In this document: positions 1-9,181 of the stretch, piece after piece
Position numbering within the stretch: the first letter of the stretch is position 1
How the letters are laid out: each line of letters begins with the position of its first letter
Source of the DNA: Streptomyces scabiei 87.22
Lineage (GTDB): Bacteria; Actinomycetota; Actinomycetes; Streptomycetales; Streptomycetaceae
Direction: 5' to 3'
NCBI RefSeq assembly: GCF_000091305.1
Contig: NC_013929.1
Span: forward strand, 9,920,001 to 9,984,000
DNA: 64,000 bases
Notes under the pieces: generated by a model
What the model saw: the letters and a program-made list of their open reading frames with translations, nothing else
Told to the model about the DNA's origin: nothing
Database searches by the model: none
Program-made: the position numbers and the translations under genes

Positions 1-10
1 GGTCCCCGGT

Positions 11-634
11 TCAGCCGGCCGTCGGCAGCCAGGTGTCGAGGACGGCCGCGAGTTCTTCCTGCCCTTGGAACAGATGGCCGTGCATGCCGACCGCCTCGGC
101 CGCGAGGACGTTCTCCTCACGGTCGTCGACGAAGAGGAAGTCGGCGGGTGAGGTGCGCAGTGCGTCGACGCAGTGCAGGAAGGCGGCCGGGTCGGGCTTG
201 GCCGTACCGATCTTGCCGGAGAAGGCGACGTGGTCCAGGTCGTGCAGCCAGGGCTGGGCGGCGAGGAAGGCGTCCGCGTGGTCCGCGGGGATGTTGGACA
301 GCAGGGCGACCCGGGCACGGCCGCGGAGGCCGTGCACATAGGTCACCATGCCGTCGTCGACGCGGGACCAGCTGTCGATGTCGGCGAGCCGCAGCTCCTC
401 GGCCGTCTCGGGGTCGGCGGGCCGGAACAACGACTGCAGTACGTCCGTCCAGTACGCCGAAGCGGAGTGCCGGCCGGCGTCGTACGGCGGGCGGTGGGCC
501 CAGTAGGCCGTGGTGAACGCGTCGGGCGAGGCGTGGCAGCGGGCCGCCATCGTCTCCAGGGCGCCCGGGCGCTGATGGCGGGCGATGACCCCGAAGAGGT
601 CGAAGAGCACGACACGGCGACGGTCGATGGACAT
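11..634 (-). CDS. HAD-superfamily hydrolase (HAD-IA type)
   Basis: A 207-aa HAD phosphatase-like protein. The N-terminal motif I reads FDLFGV, so the usual second Asp of DxDx(T/V) is replaced by Phe and Leu around it; this variant is common in the FMN/epoxide-hydrolase-like HAD-IA subgroup. Motif II lies in LLSNIP (around residue 113), the motif III Lys in GKIGTAKPDP, and motif IV in FVDDREENV. Phosphatase activity on a small metabolite is the family norm; the substrate cannot be read. The ATG follows an AGGGA ribosome site. It sits 37 bp after the LLM enzyme gene on the same strand and is probably co-transcribed with it. Confidence 0.85.
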   Translation of the reverse strand: MSIDRRRVVLFDLFGVIARHQRPGALETMAARCHASPDAFTTAYWAHRPPYDAGRHSASAYWTDVLQSLFRPADPETAEELRLADIDSWSRVDDGMVTYVHGLRGRARVALLSNIPADHADAFLAAQPWLHDLDHVAFSGKIGTAKPDPAAFLHCVDALRTSPADFLFVDDREENVLAAEAVGMHGHLFQGQEELAAVLDTWLPTAG

Positions 635-671
635 GGGGGTCCCTTCCCTCGGGCTTTCGGTGTGGTCCGGT

Positions 672-1661
672 TCAGTGCCGCGGGGGCAGGGCGCGGGCGA
701 GTGCGTCGAGCGCGGCCAGGGGATCGGGGCCCGCCGGGGCGAGGACGACGCTGGTCGCGCCGGCCGCGTGACGGGCGTCGATCGCGGCGCGGGCCTGGGC
801 GGGGGTGCCGGAGATGCTCAGCGCACGGACCCACTCGGCGGGCATGGTCCGGGCGAACTGCCGTCCGTCGGAGCAGGCGGCACGGTGTGCGCGCAGCTCG
901 GCGGCGAAGGGCAGGGGATCGACGTGCGCGGCCCACTGCGGTTCGCCGACCGATTCCAGGACGGTGCGGACACGGGCCAGGGCGGCCTCCTCGTCGTCGT
1001 CCACGGCGGCGGCGTCGTAGACCACGATCTCCGGGGAGTGCGCCGCGGCGGGACCCAGGTGGCGCAGGGAGGCGGTGATGTAGCCGGGTGCGGCGGGTTC
1101 GGCCAGGAGGAGTCCGTCGGCGACCTCGCCCGCGACCGCCTGCGACTTGGGGCCGCGCACCCCCAGGATCACCGGGGGCACGACGTCCGGGACCTCGGTG
1201 ATGACCACGCCCTCACAGCGCACGTACCGGCCGTTCTCGGGGCCCGGCTCACCGGCGACGAGCAGGCGCAGCGCCCGCGCGTACTCCTTGATCAACGTCA
1301 GAGGGCTGGCGGGCCAGGACCCGGCCTGCCGCATCCAGCCGGGCATGCCGTGGCCGATCCCCGCGATGAGCCGGCCGGGGTGGAGCTGCGCGAGCGTGGC
1401 CAGCTCCATCGCCGCGAAGCACACGTTGCGGGCGCCGGCGGGCATGATGCCGATCCCGACCGTCAGCTTCGTGGTGGAGGCCAGGACGGTGGCGGCCTGG
1501 GCGACACCGCCGCGCCATCCGAGGTCCTCCACCACCCAGACCTGGTCGAACCCCAGCTCCTCGGCACGCCGGACATAGGGCAGCACCTGGGCGACCGGGA
1601 GGTCCAGGGGCAGCATGACACCGACCGCGCCGCGGGCGGGACGTGCGGGGGACTGGGACAT
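672..1661 (-). CDS. LLM-class flavin-dependent oxidoreductase
   Basis: A 329-aa luciferase-like monooxygenase-fold enzyme. It has the typical TIM-barrel opening (RRAEELGFDQVWVVED), the strand TVGIGIMPAG and the segment LIAGIGHGMPGW of the MER/F420-dependent branch. FMN or F420 use cannot be decided by eye, and the substrate is unknown. An AAGGAG site lies 8 bases before the ATG. It is the first gene of a likely two-gene unit with the downstream HAD hydrolase. Confidence 0.85.
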   Translation of the reverse strand: MSQSPARPARGAVGVMLPLDLPVAQVLPYVRRAEELGFDQVWVVEDLGWRGGVAQAATVLASTTKLTVGIGIMPAGARNVCFAAMELATLAQLHPGRLIAGIGHGMPGWMRQAGSWPASPLTLIKEYARALRLLVAGEPGPENGRYVRCEGVVITEVPDVVPPVILGVRGPKSQAVAGEVADGLLLAEPAAPGYITASLRHLGPAAAHSPEIVVYDAAAVDDDEEAALARVRTVLESVGEPQWAAHVDPLPFAAELRAHRAACSDGRQFARTMPAEWVRALSISGTPAQARAAIDARHAAGATSVVLAPAGPDPLAALDALARALPPRH

Positions 1662-1724
1662 CGGAGGGCTCCTTCGGTCGGCTGAGGGCTCGTGGACCGG
1701 CCGTGGTGACCGGGGGAGAGGAGA

Positions 1725-1764
1725 GCTTGTGCGGCACGGGTGTCAGGGACCGTGCCGCACAAGC
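1725..1764. terminator. Strong hairpin terminator after the MFS gene
   Basis: A perfect 15-bp inverted repeat (1725-1739 with 1750-1764, core TGTGCGGCACGG) around a 10-base loop. It lies 2 bases past the MFS stop codon and upstream of the LLM gene, so it ends MFS transcription and insulates the next unit. There is no U-tract, as is usual in Streptomyces. Confidence 0.85.
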
Positions 1765-1766
1765 GG

Positions 1767-3005
1767 TCAGTGGGGGTGGGTTACCAGGTCGCGCTCTGCC
1801 CGCGCGGGGTCGGCCGCGCTCTCGCCGCGGCGGACGACGACGGGGCCGGTGCGCAGCACGCGGGCGCCCACGGCGGTGGTCAGGCACAGCAGGGCCAGCA
1901 GCACGAAGGCGTGGTCGAGGGCGACGAGGTGGGTCAGCCAGCCGATCACGGCGGGGCCCGCGAGCATCCCGACGTAGCCGAGCCCGGCGACGCGGGACAT
2001 GTTCGCCCCGGCGGCGGAGGGGTCGGCGTGTCCGGCCGCGCTGAACAGCTGGGGAACGCAGCCGGACAGGCCCAGGCCGAACAGCGCCCAGCCGGCGAAC
2101 ACGACCGGTATCGACGGACCGAGGATCACGAGGGTGATGCCGACGGCGGCCGCGGCCGCGCCGTACCGCAGGATCGCGGGGGAACCGAACCGCACGACGA
2201 CGCGGTCCGCGAGCAGCCGGCCGACGGTCATGGCCGCGGCGAACGTGCCGTAGGCGAAGGCCGCCGTGCCCGCCGACGCGCCGAGGGCGTCCTTGAGGTG
2301 CAGGGCGCTCCAGTCGTTGGCGGCGCCCTCGCACAGCATGACCATCAGCGCCAGGACGGCCAGCAGCCAGACCCGGCCCGTGCTGGCGCGCCCGGCGGCC
2401 GGTGACGTCCCTGTCTCCTTCGCGGAAGCAGGGCTCCCGGCGGCGGGAGCAGCGGGCAGCAGGCCGCGGGCCGCGACCAGGGCGGTCACGATGCCCACGG
2501 CTCCCACGGCGGCCATGCCCACGGCCGGGTTCAGGCCCGTGCTCGCCGTACCCGCTCCGGCGAGCGCGGCGAGGACACCGCCGAGGGAGAACGTGGCGTG
2601 GAAGCCGGACATCACGGGGCGACCGTACGCCTTCTCCACGTGCACGGCGTGGGCGTTCATGCTCACGTCCAGGCAGCCGTTGCAGAAGCCGAAGACCAGC
2701 AGCGCGCCGGCCAGCGACCACGCGTCGTGGGCGAGACCGGGCAGGAACAGGGTCGTGCCGCAGAGCACGCCGCCGACGGGCACCACCACACGGGTACCGA
2801 GGCGGTCGGTCAGGGGGCCCGCCACCCGCATCCCCGCGAAGGCCCCGACGCCGAGCACCACCAGCAGGCCGCCGAGCTCGGCGTGGCTGATGCCCACCCG
2901 CTCCTCGACGGCCGGGATGTGCACCACCCAGGTGCCCAGCAGGGTGCCGTACAGGACGAAGTAGGCGTAGGTCGCCACTCGGGCGGATCGCAGGGGGTGT
3001 TCCAT
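1767..3005 (-). CDS. MFS transporter
   Basis: A 412-aa major facilitator with about twelve hydrophobic segments. The loop between TM2 and TM3 carries GPLTDRLGTRVVVPVGG, the MFS motif A region. It is probably an exporter or sugar/drug carrier; the substrate is unknown. I start it at the ATG giving MEHPLRSARVATYAYF; ATG codons at 3014 and 3026 are in-frame alternatives, and the longer reading through the divergent regulator is not real coding. It is divergent from a DeoR-family gene with a 90-bp shared control region, so that regulator probably controls it. Confidence 0.85.
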   Translation of the reverse strand: MEHPLRSARVATYAYFVLYGTLLGTWVVHIPAVEERVGISHAELGGLLVVLGVGAFAGMRVAGPLTDRLGTRVVVPVGGVLCGTTLFLPGLAHDAWSLAGALLVFGFCNGCLDVSMNAHAVHVEKAYGRPVMSGFHATFSLGGVLAALAGAGTASTGLNPAVGMAAVGAVGIVTALVAARGLLPAAPAAGSPASAKETGTSPAAGRASTGRVWLLAVLALMVMLCEGAANDWSALHLKDALGASAGTAAFAYGTFAAAMTVGRLLADRVVVRFGSPAILRYGAAAAAVGITLVILGPSIPVVFAGWALFGLGLSGCVPQLFSAAGHADPSAAGANMSRVAGLGYVGMLAGPAVIGWLTHLVALDHAFVLLALLCLTTAVGARVLRTGPVVVRRGESAADPARAERDLVTHPH

Positions 3006-3019
3006 GCCGCCCATCGTAA

Positions 3020-3038
3020 CGAACATTTGGCGTGTTCG
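3020..3038. promoter_or_regulatory. Candidate operator between MFS and DeoR genes
   Basis: A perfect inverted repeat CGAACA-N7-TGTTCG lies between the divergent starts. Two further TGTTCA elements follow at about 3065-3087. Inverted or direct TGTTC elements suit a DeoR-family repressor. The assignment is inferred from position only. Confidence 0.5.
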
Positions 3039-3095
3039 AAAATGGCAATAACTCACACGTTGGTTGTTCATCTGCAGGTGGTGTTCAATCACGGC

Positions 3096-3857
3096 ATGAG
3101 CAACACAGACCGGCACGGGTTGATCGCGAAGACCGTCAGGGACTCCGGAGGGGCCACGGTCCAGGAACTCGCGGATCTGACCGGCGCCTCGGAGATGACG
3201 ATCCGGCGCGACCTCGACACCCTCGCCGCCCAGGGCGTCCTCGAACGCGTCCGCGGAGGAGCGCGCACCCTGCTGCTCCGGGGCGAGGAGCCCCCCTTCG
3301 CGCTGCGCGCCCACGAAGGGGTGGAGGTGAAACGCCGGATCGCCGCCGAGGTCTGCGCACTCGTCGCCGACGGTGAGACCGTCCTGCTGGACAGCGGCAC
3401 CACCTGCCTGGAGGTCGCCCGCTTCCTGCGTGAGCGGCCCGTCACCGTGATGCCGCTGTCCCTGCAGGCCATTCAGCTGCTCGGCGAGACACCCGGCCCG
3501 GCCACCCTGGTCGTACCCGGCGGACAGCCCCGCGCGGCCGAGGGCGCCCTGACCGGCCCCCTGACCCTCGCCTCCCTGGCCGCCCTGCGCTTCGACACCG
3601 CCGTCATCGGCTGCTGCGGGCTGACCGCGGCGGACGGCCTCACCGCGTACGACCTCGACGACGCGGCGGTGAAGAAGGCGAGCATCGCCTCCGCCCGCCG
3701 CGTGATCGCCGCCTCGGACTCCGGCAAACTCGGCCACACCGCCCACGCCCACGTCGGCCCGGCGGCCCTCCTGCACACCCTCGTCACCGACACCGCGGCG
3801 GACGCCGGCGAAGTCGCCGCACTGGAAGCCGGCGGCACCGTCGTCCGGACCGTGTGA
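3096..3857 (+). CDS. DeoR/GlpR-family transcriptional regulator
   Basis: A 253-aa DeoR-family repressor. The N-terminal helix-turn-helix (residues 5-60) reads VQELADLTGASEMTIRRDLD, with the TxRRDLxxL signature. The C-terminal DeoRC sensor (about 75-235) contains LDSGTTCLEVARFL and VIAASDSGKLG, which bind a phosphorylated sugar in known members. Codons upstream of the ATG stay open, but nothing supports an earlier start; a GTG at 3081 is possible. It is divergent from the MFS gene and probably controls it and itself. Confidence 0.9.
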   Translation: MSNTDRHGLIAKTVRDSGGATVQELADLTGASEMTIRRDLDTLAAQGVLERVRGGARTLLLRGEEPPFALRAHEGVEVKRRIAAEVCALVADGETVLLDSGTTCLEVARFLRERPVTVMPLSLQAIQLLGETPGPATLVVPGGQPRAAEGALTGPLTLASLAALRFDTAVIGCCGLTAADGLTAYDLDDAAVKKASIASARRVIAASDSGKLGHTAHAHVGPAALLHTLVTDTAADAGEVAALEAGGTVVRTV

Positions 3858-3940
3858 CGGACTCGCGCACACCGCCGGGCGGCCTTCCGTGCCTCGTACC
3901 GGTCCGGCGACGGTGGCCGGGGCGAGCGGGAGAGCCTGGT

Positions 3941-5521
3941 TCACCCCGCCGACGCCCGGATGAACGCGGCGGCCCGCTCCCCGATCATGATGGCGGGGGC
4001 GTTGGTGTTGCCGGTGACGAGGGTCGGCATGATCGACGTGTCCGCCACGCGGACGTTCTCGAGCCCTCGCACGCGGAGTTCGTGGTCGACGACCTTGCCC
4101 ATCATGCAGGTGCCCGACGGGTGGTAGAACGAGAACGACTGCGTGCGAATGAAGTCGTCGATGTCCTGGTCGCCGTCCGAGACGGGGGCGAGTCCGGCGT
4201 CGGCGGCCGCACGCAGGTCCGCCTGCAGCAGGGACGTCAGCCGCTGCTCGCGCGCGATGCGCATACACAGCCGGACGCCCTCCCGCAGCCGCCGGCGGTC
4301 GTCGGGGTCGGCGAGGTAGTTGTGGAAGATGCGCGGCTTGGCGTAGGGGTGGGAGTGCCGCAGCCGCACCGCGCCGCGGCTCGCGGGCCGCGCCACGTAC
4401 GGACCGAACGACATTCCGGGCTCCAGCGGGGCGGCCAGCCCCTCGTCACGGACGATGCCCAGGGCGGCGTGCACCTGGATGTCGGGCGCGGGGACGTCGT
4501 CGCTGGAGCTGAAGAAGCCGCCGGTCTCGTTCCAGGCCATCGGGCCGATGCCCTCCCGGCGCAGGAGTTCCTCCTCTCGCGAGGTGTCGGGGCCGAGCAG
4601 CGGTTCCGTCTCGCTGAAGAAGCTGATGAAGCACCCGGTGTGGTCCTGCATGTTCCGGCCCACGTCGGGCAGGTCGTGCAGCGGGGTGATCCCTCCCTCG
4701 GTCAGCTCGTCGGCCGGTCCGACACCGGACTGGAGGAGCAGGTGGGGCGAGTTGTACGCCCCGAGGGACAGCACGATCTCACGCTCGACCCGGATCGTCC
4801 GGACGGTGCCGAGGTGGTCGACCTCCAGGCCGGTGGCCCGTGAGCCGTCGAAGCCCAGGCGCAGAGCGGTCGTCGAGGGAAGGACGGTGAGGTTCGGGCG
4901 CCCGGCGGCCGGCTCCAGGAACGCCCGCGCGCTGCTGCAGCGCAGACCGTTCCGCTGGGTGACCTGGTGGTAGCCGACGCCCTCCTGCTCGGCTCCGTTG
5001 AAGTCCGCGTTGTACTTGTGGCCCGCGTCCTGGGCCGCCTCGACCCATGCCGTCAGCAGCGGGTGGACGGAGTTGGGGTTGCTGACGGAGAGGGGGCCGC
5101 CTACACCGTGGAAGTCGTCCGCCCCGCGCTCGTTGTCCTCGGACTTCTTGAAGAACGGCAGGACGTCGTCGTACCCCCAGCCCGGGTTGCCGAGCCGCTC
5201 CCAGGTGTCGTAGTCGTAGCGGTGACCGCGCACGTAGAGCATCGTGTTCATCGAGCTGGTGCCGCCGACCACCCGGCCGCGGGGCAGGTAGGCACGGCGC
5301 CCGCCGAGCTGCGGCTCGGGGTCCGTCTCGAAGTCCCAGTCGTACGCCGTCTTCAGCTGTTGCGAGAACAGCGCGGGGATCTCGAAGAGGCGGCCCCGGG
5401 CCGGCGGCCCCGCCTCGATCAGGGCGACCGTGACGTCCGGATTCTCGGACAGCCGGGCCGCGACGGCACAGCCGGACGATCCGGCTCCGACGACGATGTA
5501 GTCATACGATTCGCTGTCCAT
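3941..5521 (-). CDS. GMC-family FAD oxidoreductase (choline dehydrogenase-like)
   Basis: A 526-aa GMC oxidoreductase. The N-terminal Rossmann motif is VVGAGSSGCAVAARLSENP, followed by the GMC signature region RGRVVGGTSSMNTMLYVRGH (near residue 80). The catalytic His lies in FYHPSGTCMMG and the C-terminal Asn in VTGNTNAPAIMIGERAA, the classical His/Asn pair. It oxidises an alcohol with FAD. Length and motifs resemble choline/alcohol dehydrogenase (BetA-like), but no betaine aldehyde dehydrogenase is adjacent. A GGAGG site 5 bases upstream fixes the ATG over a longer reading. Confidence 0.9.
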   Translation of the reverse strand: MDSESYDYIVVGAGSSGCAVAARLSENPDVTVALIEAGPPARGRLFEIPALFSQQLKTAYDWDFETDPEPQLGGRRAYLPRGRVVGGTSSMNTMLYVRGHRYDYDTWERLGNPGWGYDDVLPFFKKSEDNERGADDFHGVGGPLSVSNPNSVHPLLTAWVEAAQDAGHKYNADFNGAEQEGVGYHQVTQRNGLRCSSARAFLEPAAGRPNLTVLPSTTALRLGFDGSRATGLEVDHLGTVRTIRVEREIVLSLGAYNSPHLLLQSGVGPADELTEGGITPLHDLPDVGRNMQDHTGCFISFFSETEPLLGPDTSREEELLRREGIGPMAWNETGGFFSSSDDVPAPDIQVHAALGIVRDEGLAAPLEPGMSFGPYVARPASRGAVRLRHSHPYAKPRIFHNYLADPDDRRRLREGVRLCMRIAREQRLTSLLQADLRAAADAGLAPVSDGDQDIDDFIRTQSFSFYHPSGTCMMGKVVDHELRVRGLENVRVADTSIMPTLVTGNTNAPAIMIGERAAAFIRASAG

Positions 5522-5890
5522 TGCGCCTCCATAGAGTCCGGCGGCCCTGATCGGCACCGTGGCTCCTGGAGACGCTAGAGACGCCGGGGACGCTCAGGAC
5601 ATGCACGAGGTGAGCAAGATTCGGCCAGGCGAATACACACCATGGTCGCTGCCGCTACGGGGGCGGGCCGATCTGGTGCTCCGGGAGCCGGCTTCCGTGA
5701 CTCTCGGGATCGAGTGGAGTCCAGGGGCCCGGGTGGTGCACATACTGTGTGGCTCGGTCGGCCGTCATTACCCATCTCGTGCATGGGACGAATCCCTGCC
5801 GCTGCTTAGGCTCACGGGGAACCATGGCGACAGGAGCTCGATTTCTCGCCTCCCGAGCCCGTACCCGAACGTCCAAGGGGATGCCGACTC
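5522..5890. other. Divergent control region with distant 10-bp inverted repeat
   Basis: 369 bp between two divergent GMC genes. An open frame of 143 codons crosses it, but its composition and lack of recognisable motifs do not support a gene. It holds an exact inverted pair, CATGCACGAG at 5600-5609 and CTCGTGCATG at 5776-5785, which could be operator half-sites for both promoters. Confidence 0.45.
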
Positions 5891-7474
5891 ATGTCCGACC
5901 CGGTCCGTCAGGATTACACGCCCCCGGAGCTCCGGCCCGAAGCCCTCGTCTCACCCGGCACCGCAGCAGAGATCAGCACCGACGTCCTGATCGTCGGCTC
6001 CGGCATGGGCGGATCCTCGCTGGCCTGGGCGTTGAAGGACTCCGGACTCGACGTCCTCGTCGTGGAACGGGGCCGCTTCCTTCCCCGGGAACCCGAGAAC
6101 TCGCAGCCCGCCGAGATGTACATGAAGGGCCGGTACAAGAACGCCGGCTACTGGTACGACGGCAGCAACGGCGAGCCGTTCGCTCCCGGCGTGTACTACT
6201 GGGTGGGCGGAAACACGCGCTTCTACGGCGCCATGCTGCCCCGCTTCCGCCGCAGCGACTTCACCGAGGTGGAACACCACGAAGGCGTCTCGCGGGCCTG
6301 GCCCTTCGACTACGACGACCTGGAGCCCTTCTACACCGCGATGGAGGACCTGCTCCAGGTGCACGGGCAGACCGGCGAGGACCCGACGGAGCCGCCCCGC
6401 TCCAAGCCCTACCCGTACCCGGCGCTCCAGCACGAGCCGGAGATCGAGCGGTTCGCCCGGTCGCTGCGCCGGCAGGGGCTGCACCCGTTCCACACCCCGA
6501 ACGCCCTGAACATCGAGACGCAGGCCGACCGTGCCGCCGTGACCACCGCCGACGGCTGCCCGGACGAGACGGGCATGAAGTCCGACGCCGAGAACCGGAT
6601 CCTGCTCCCCGCGCTGCGCGACGGCGCGCGGATCCTCACCGGCGCGGAGATCACCCGTCTGATCACCTCGTCCGACGGCCGGCGCATCGTCGCCGCCGAG
6701 GCACGGCACGAGGGCCGGACCCTCCGGATCAACGCCAAGTCCTTCGCCCTCGCCGGCGGCGCCGTCAACTCGGCCGCCCTGCTGCTCCGTTCGGCCGACG
6801 ACGCGCACCCCCAGGGACTGGCCAACTCCTCGGGACTGCTCGGCCGCAACTACATGGTCCACAACAGCACCTTCTTCGTCGGGGTGAACCCCTTGCGGAC
6901 CAATCCCACCAAGTGGCAGAAGACGCTCGGCCTGAACGACTTCTACGAGGCCGGACCGGGTACCCGCTTCCCGCTCGGGAACCTCCAGATGCTGGGCAAG
7001 CTGCAGGCCCCCATGCTCAAGCCCGCGCGTCCGTGGGCGCCGACGTGGGCCCTGGAACTCATGGCGGCCAGAAGTCTCGACATCTACCTGACCACCGAGG
7101 ACCTGCCGTCCCGCAACAACCGGGTACGCGTGGACGGCGACCGCATCCTCATCGACTGGAAGCCGACCAACCTCGCGCCCCATCACGAACTCGTGCGCCG
7201 GGTGACCCGGGCCGTCCGCAAGGCCGGCTATCCGCTGATCTTCACCCAGCGCATGGGGATCGAGACCAACTCCCACATGTGCGGAACGGCCGTGGCGGGT
7301 CACGACCCGGCCGAGAGCGTGCTCGATCCCCTGTGCCGCAGCCACGACATCGACAACCTCTGGCTGGCCGACTCGTCGTTCTTCCCGTCCTCCGCGGCGC
7401 TCAATCCGGCACTGACGATCGGGGCGAACGCCCTGCGCATCGCCCCCTCCCTGGCCCGGGCGACGAAGGGCTGA
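5891..7474 (+). CDS. GMC-family oxidoreductase, sugar 3-oxidase-like
   Basis: A 527-aa GMC flavoprotein with FAD motif VLIVGSGMGGSSLAWALKDSG (residues 34-54). The segment PGVYYWVGGNTRFYGAMLPR is typical of bacterial GMC enzymes of the pyranose-oxidase/glucoside-3-dehydrogenase branch. C-terminal active-site pieces are ETNSHMCGTAV (catalytic His) and SSFFPSSAALNPALT (Asn). Oxidation of a sugar or glycoside hydroxyl is the best guess. An AAGGGG element precedes the ATG. It is followed by a bidirectional terminator, so it is probably monocistronic; a link to the PucR-side operon, which contains a ThuA-like protein, is possible but unproven. Confidence 0.85.
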   Translation: MSDPVRQDYTPPELRPEALVSPGTAAEISTDVLIVGSGMGGSSLAWALKDSGLDVLVVERGRFLPREPENSQPAEMYMKGRYKNAGYWYDGSNGEPFAPGVYYWVGGNTRFYGAMLPRFRRSDFTEVEHHEGVSRAWPFDYDDLEPFYTAMEDLLQVHGQTGEDPTEPPRSKPYPYPALQHEPEIERFARSLRRQGLHPFHTPNALNIETQADRAAVTTADGCPDETGMKSDAENRILLPALRDGARILTGAEITRLITSSDGRRIVAAEARHEGRTLRINAKSFALAGGAVNSAALLLRSADDAHPQGLANSSGLLGRNYMVHNSTFFVGVNPLRTNPTKWQKTLGLNDFYEAGPGTRFPLGNLQMLGKLQAPMLKPARPWAPTWALELMAARSLDIYLTTEDLPSRNNRVRVDGDRILIDWKPTNLAPHHELVRRVTRAVRKAGYPLIFTQRMGIETNSHMCGTAVAGHDPAESVLDPLCRSHDIDNLWLADSSFFPSSAALNPALTIGANALRIAPSLARATKG

Positions 7475-7486
7475 CCCATCGTGGCG

Positions 7487-7524
7487 GCCGGGCCTGCGGG
7501 ACAAACCCGTCCCGCAGGCCCGGC
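7487..7524. terminator. Bidirectional terminator
   Basis: A perfect 16-bp inverted repeat (7487-7502 with 7509-7524) with a 6-base loop AAACCC, between the converging GMC and PucR genes. It should terminate both. Confidence 0.9.
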
Positions 7525-7557
7525 GGCCGGTCCCGCGGGCCGGGTCCGTCCCGCCGG

Positions 7558-9165
7558 TCAGGTGCGCCGCAGTGTCGGCTTGCGCAGGAGGTCGTGTCCG
7601 CGGACCGCCAGTTGCAGCCGCTGCTGATTGCTGACCTGCGAGAGGTCCAGGCCGAGGATCTCGGAGAGCCTGTCGAGGCGGTGGTAGAGGGTGCGCCGCT
7701 GGATGAAGAGCTCCTCCGCGGCCCGCGCCTTGTTGCCACCGCAGTCGAGGAACGTCCGCAGGGTGGGCAGCAGAGGGTTCTTCGCCAGCGCGTCGTGCTC
7801 CAGGAGCGACCCGAGTTCGTCCTCCACGTACCGTCGGAGCTCGGGCCCCTCGGAGAGGGCGACGAGGAGGCGCAGCGCCCCCAGATCGTCGAAGTGGCGC
7901 ACCTCCGCCGTCGAGGCCGCGGCCGCGACGGACGCCGCGCTGCGGCTCTGGCGCAGCGCCAGGGGCAGTACCGGCGGCTCCACGATCCGGCTGATGCCGC
8001 CCCGTACCCCGTGATCGGCCAGCAGTGTGCGCACATGGCCGGCGTCGGCGCGGGTGGGCAGGCCCACGACCGCCACGTCGAAGTCCCCGGTGTCGCCCAC
8101 GACGGCCGGCCAGCCCGCCTCCTGCAGCAGGCGCGCGAGGAGGTGGTCCTTGGTGGGCTCCTCGTCCCCCGCCCACGCCGTGACGACGACCAGCTCCCGC
8201 CCGCGCAGATCCTGGCCGAGCGCCAGTGCGAGGGTCACGAACCGCTCTCCCGTGATGTCGCCGAGCAGCAGCCGGTTGAGCAGGGCCGTCTGGCGCTGGG
8301 AGGCGCGGGCGCCGCTCTCCCGCTCGCTCAGCAGCGAGATCGCGATGGCCGCGGCGGCCCGCTCCAGCGTGCGGAGTTCGGGCGGGCTCGGCCGTGCACC
8401 GCCGTGCAGCAGGTGGAGCCACCCCCATGACTCGCCCCGCAGCACCACCGGCTGGCGGGCACACGGCGCGACCTCGCGGAACGACGCCGCCGGCGCGGTC
8501 GGCACCCCGGGCCTCTGCGCCGAGACCGTGGGGTGGCGTTCATGGATCGCCCGGGAGTGCGCGCTCCACTCGTCCACCACCCGGTCGGCTTCCGGCGTCG
8601 CGCCGCCGTACGCCAGCATCTGGTGGGCGACGTCCTCCAGCACGACGGGGTGCCCCGTGCGGCGGGCCAGCTCCCTGACCACCCCGACGTAATCCTCGTC
8701 CGCCAGCAGCAGATCCATGAACGCCTGGCTGGTGGCCTCCTCGGCGATCAGCTGCTTGACGCGCATGCCGACGAGCACCTCGTGGACCTGGGCCGACGTC
8801 TCGACGAAGGGAATCTCGTCGGTGAGTCCCACCAGGGGCAGGCCGACCGCCTCGGCCTCCTCGATCGCCGCCTCCGGCATGGAGTCGAACATACGCCCGG
8901 CCAGTTCCACCACGAGGACGGCCGCGTGGGCGTCCGCGAGCCGCCGGACGAAGGCGCGCTGCTCATGGTGGGTCACGCCCATGCCGAGGCCGGCCGTCAG
9001 GAGCATCTCCTGCCCGGTGAGGAAGCGGTGGATGTCCGGGATCTCGCCGGTGTGCACCCAGCGCACGGGGCGGTCCAGATTCCTCTCCCCGGCGTACACC
9101 CGCACCGTGGTGCGCGTGAACACCTCCAACTCCAGAACGGCGCGGACAGTCAGGACTTCAGCCAT
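7558..9165 (-). CDS. PucR-family transcriptional regulator
   Basis: A 535-aa regulator with the family's full domain set. The N-terminal purine-catabolism (PucR) domain opens with TVRAVLELEVFTRTTVRVYAG and contains WVHTGEIPDIHRFLTGQEML. A central GGDEF-like region follows. The C-terminal PucR helix-turn-helix reads LRTFLDCGGNKARAAEELFIQRRTLYHRLDRL (about residues 475-510). Known members respond to purine, amino-acid or GABA-type catabolites. A GAGGTAA site precedes the ATG. It is divergent, across 127 bp, from the dehydrogenase/permease/ThuA/ThDP operon and is the obvious candidate regulator of it. Confidence 0.92.
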   Translation of the reverse strand: MAEVLTVRAVLELEVFTRTTVRVYAGERNLDRPVRWVHTGEIPDIHRFLTGQEMLLTAGLGMGVTHHEQRAFVRRLADAHAAVLVVELAGRMFDSMPEAAIEEAEAVGLPLVGLTDEIPFVETSAQVHEVLVGMRVKQLIAEEATSQAFMDLLLADEDYVGVVRELARRTGHPVVLEDVAHQMLAYGGATPEADRVVDEWSAHSRAIHERHPTVSAQRPGVPTAPAASFREVAPCARQPVVLRGESWGWLHLLHGGARPSPPELRTLERAAAAIAISLLSERESGARASQRQTALLNRLLLGDITGERFVTLALALGQDLRGRELVVVTAWAGDEEPTKDHLLARLLQEAGWPAVVGDTGDFDVAVVGLPTRADAGHVRTLLADHGVRGGISRIVEPPVLPLALRQSRSAASVAAAASTAEVRHFDDLGALRLLVALSEGPELRRYVEDELGSLLEHDALAKNPLLPTLRTFLDCGGNKARAAEELFIQRRTLYHRLDRLSEILGLDLSQVSNQQRLQLAVRGHDLLRKPTLRRT

Positions 9166-9181
9166 GAGCCATTACCTCGGT

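Noticed and set aside
1767..4268. An 833-aa protein combining the transporter with antisense sequence of the DeoR gene
   Set aside because: The upstream half is the reverse complement of a clear DeoR coding region; the real transporter starts at 3005.
5559..5990. A 143-codon frame between the two GMC genes
   Set aside because: No ribosome site or recognisable motif, and it overlaps the well-supported GMC start at 5891.
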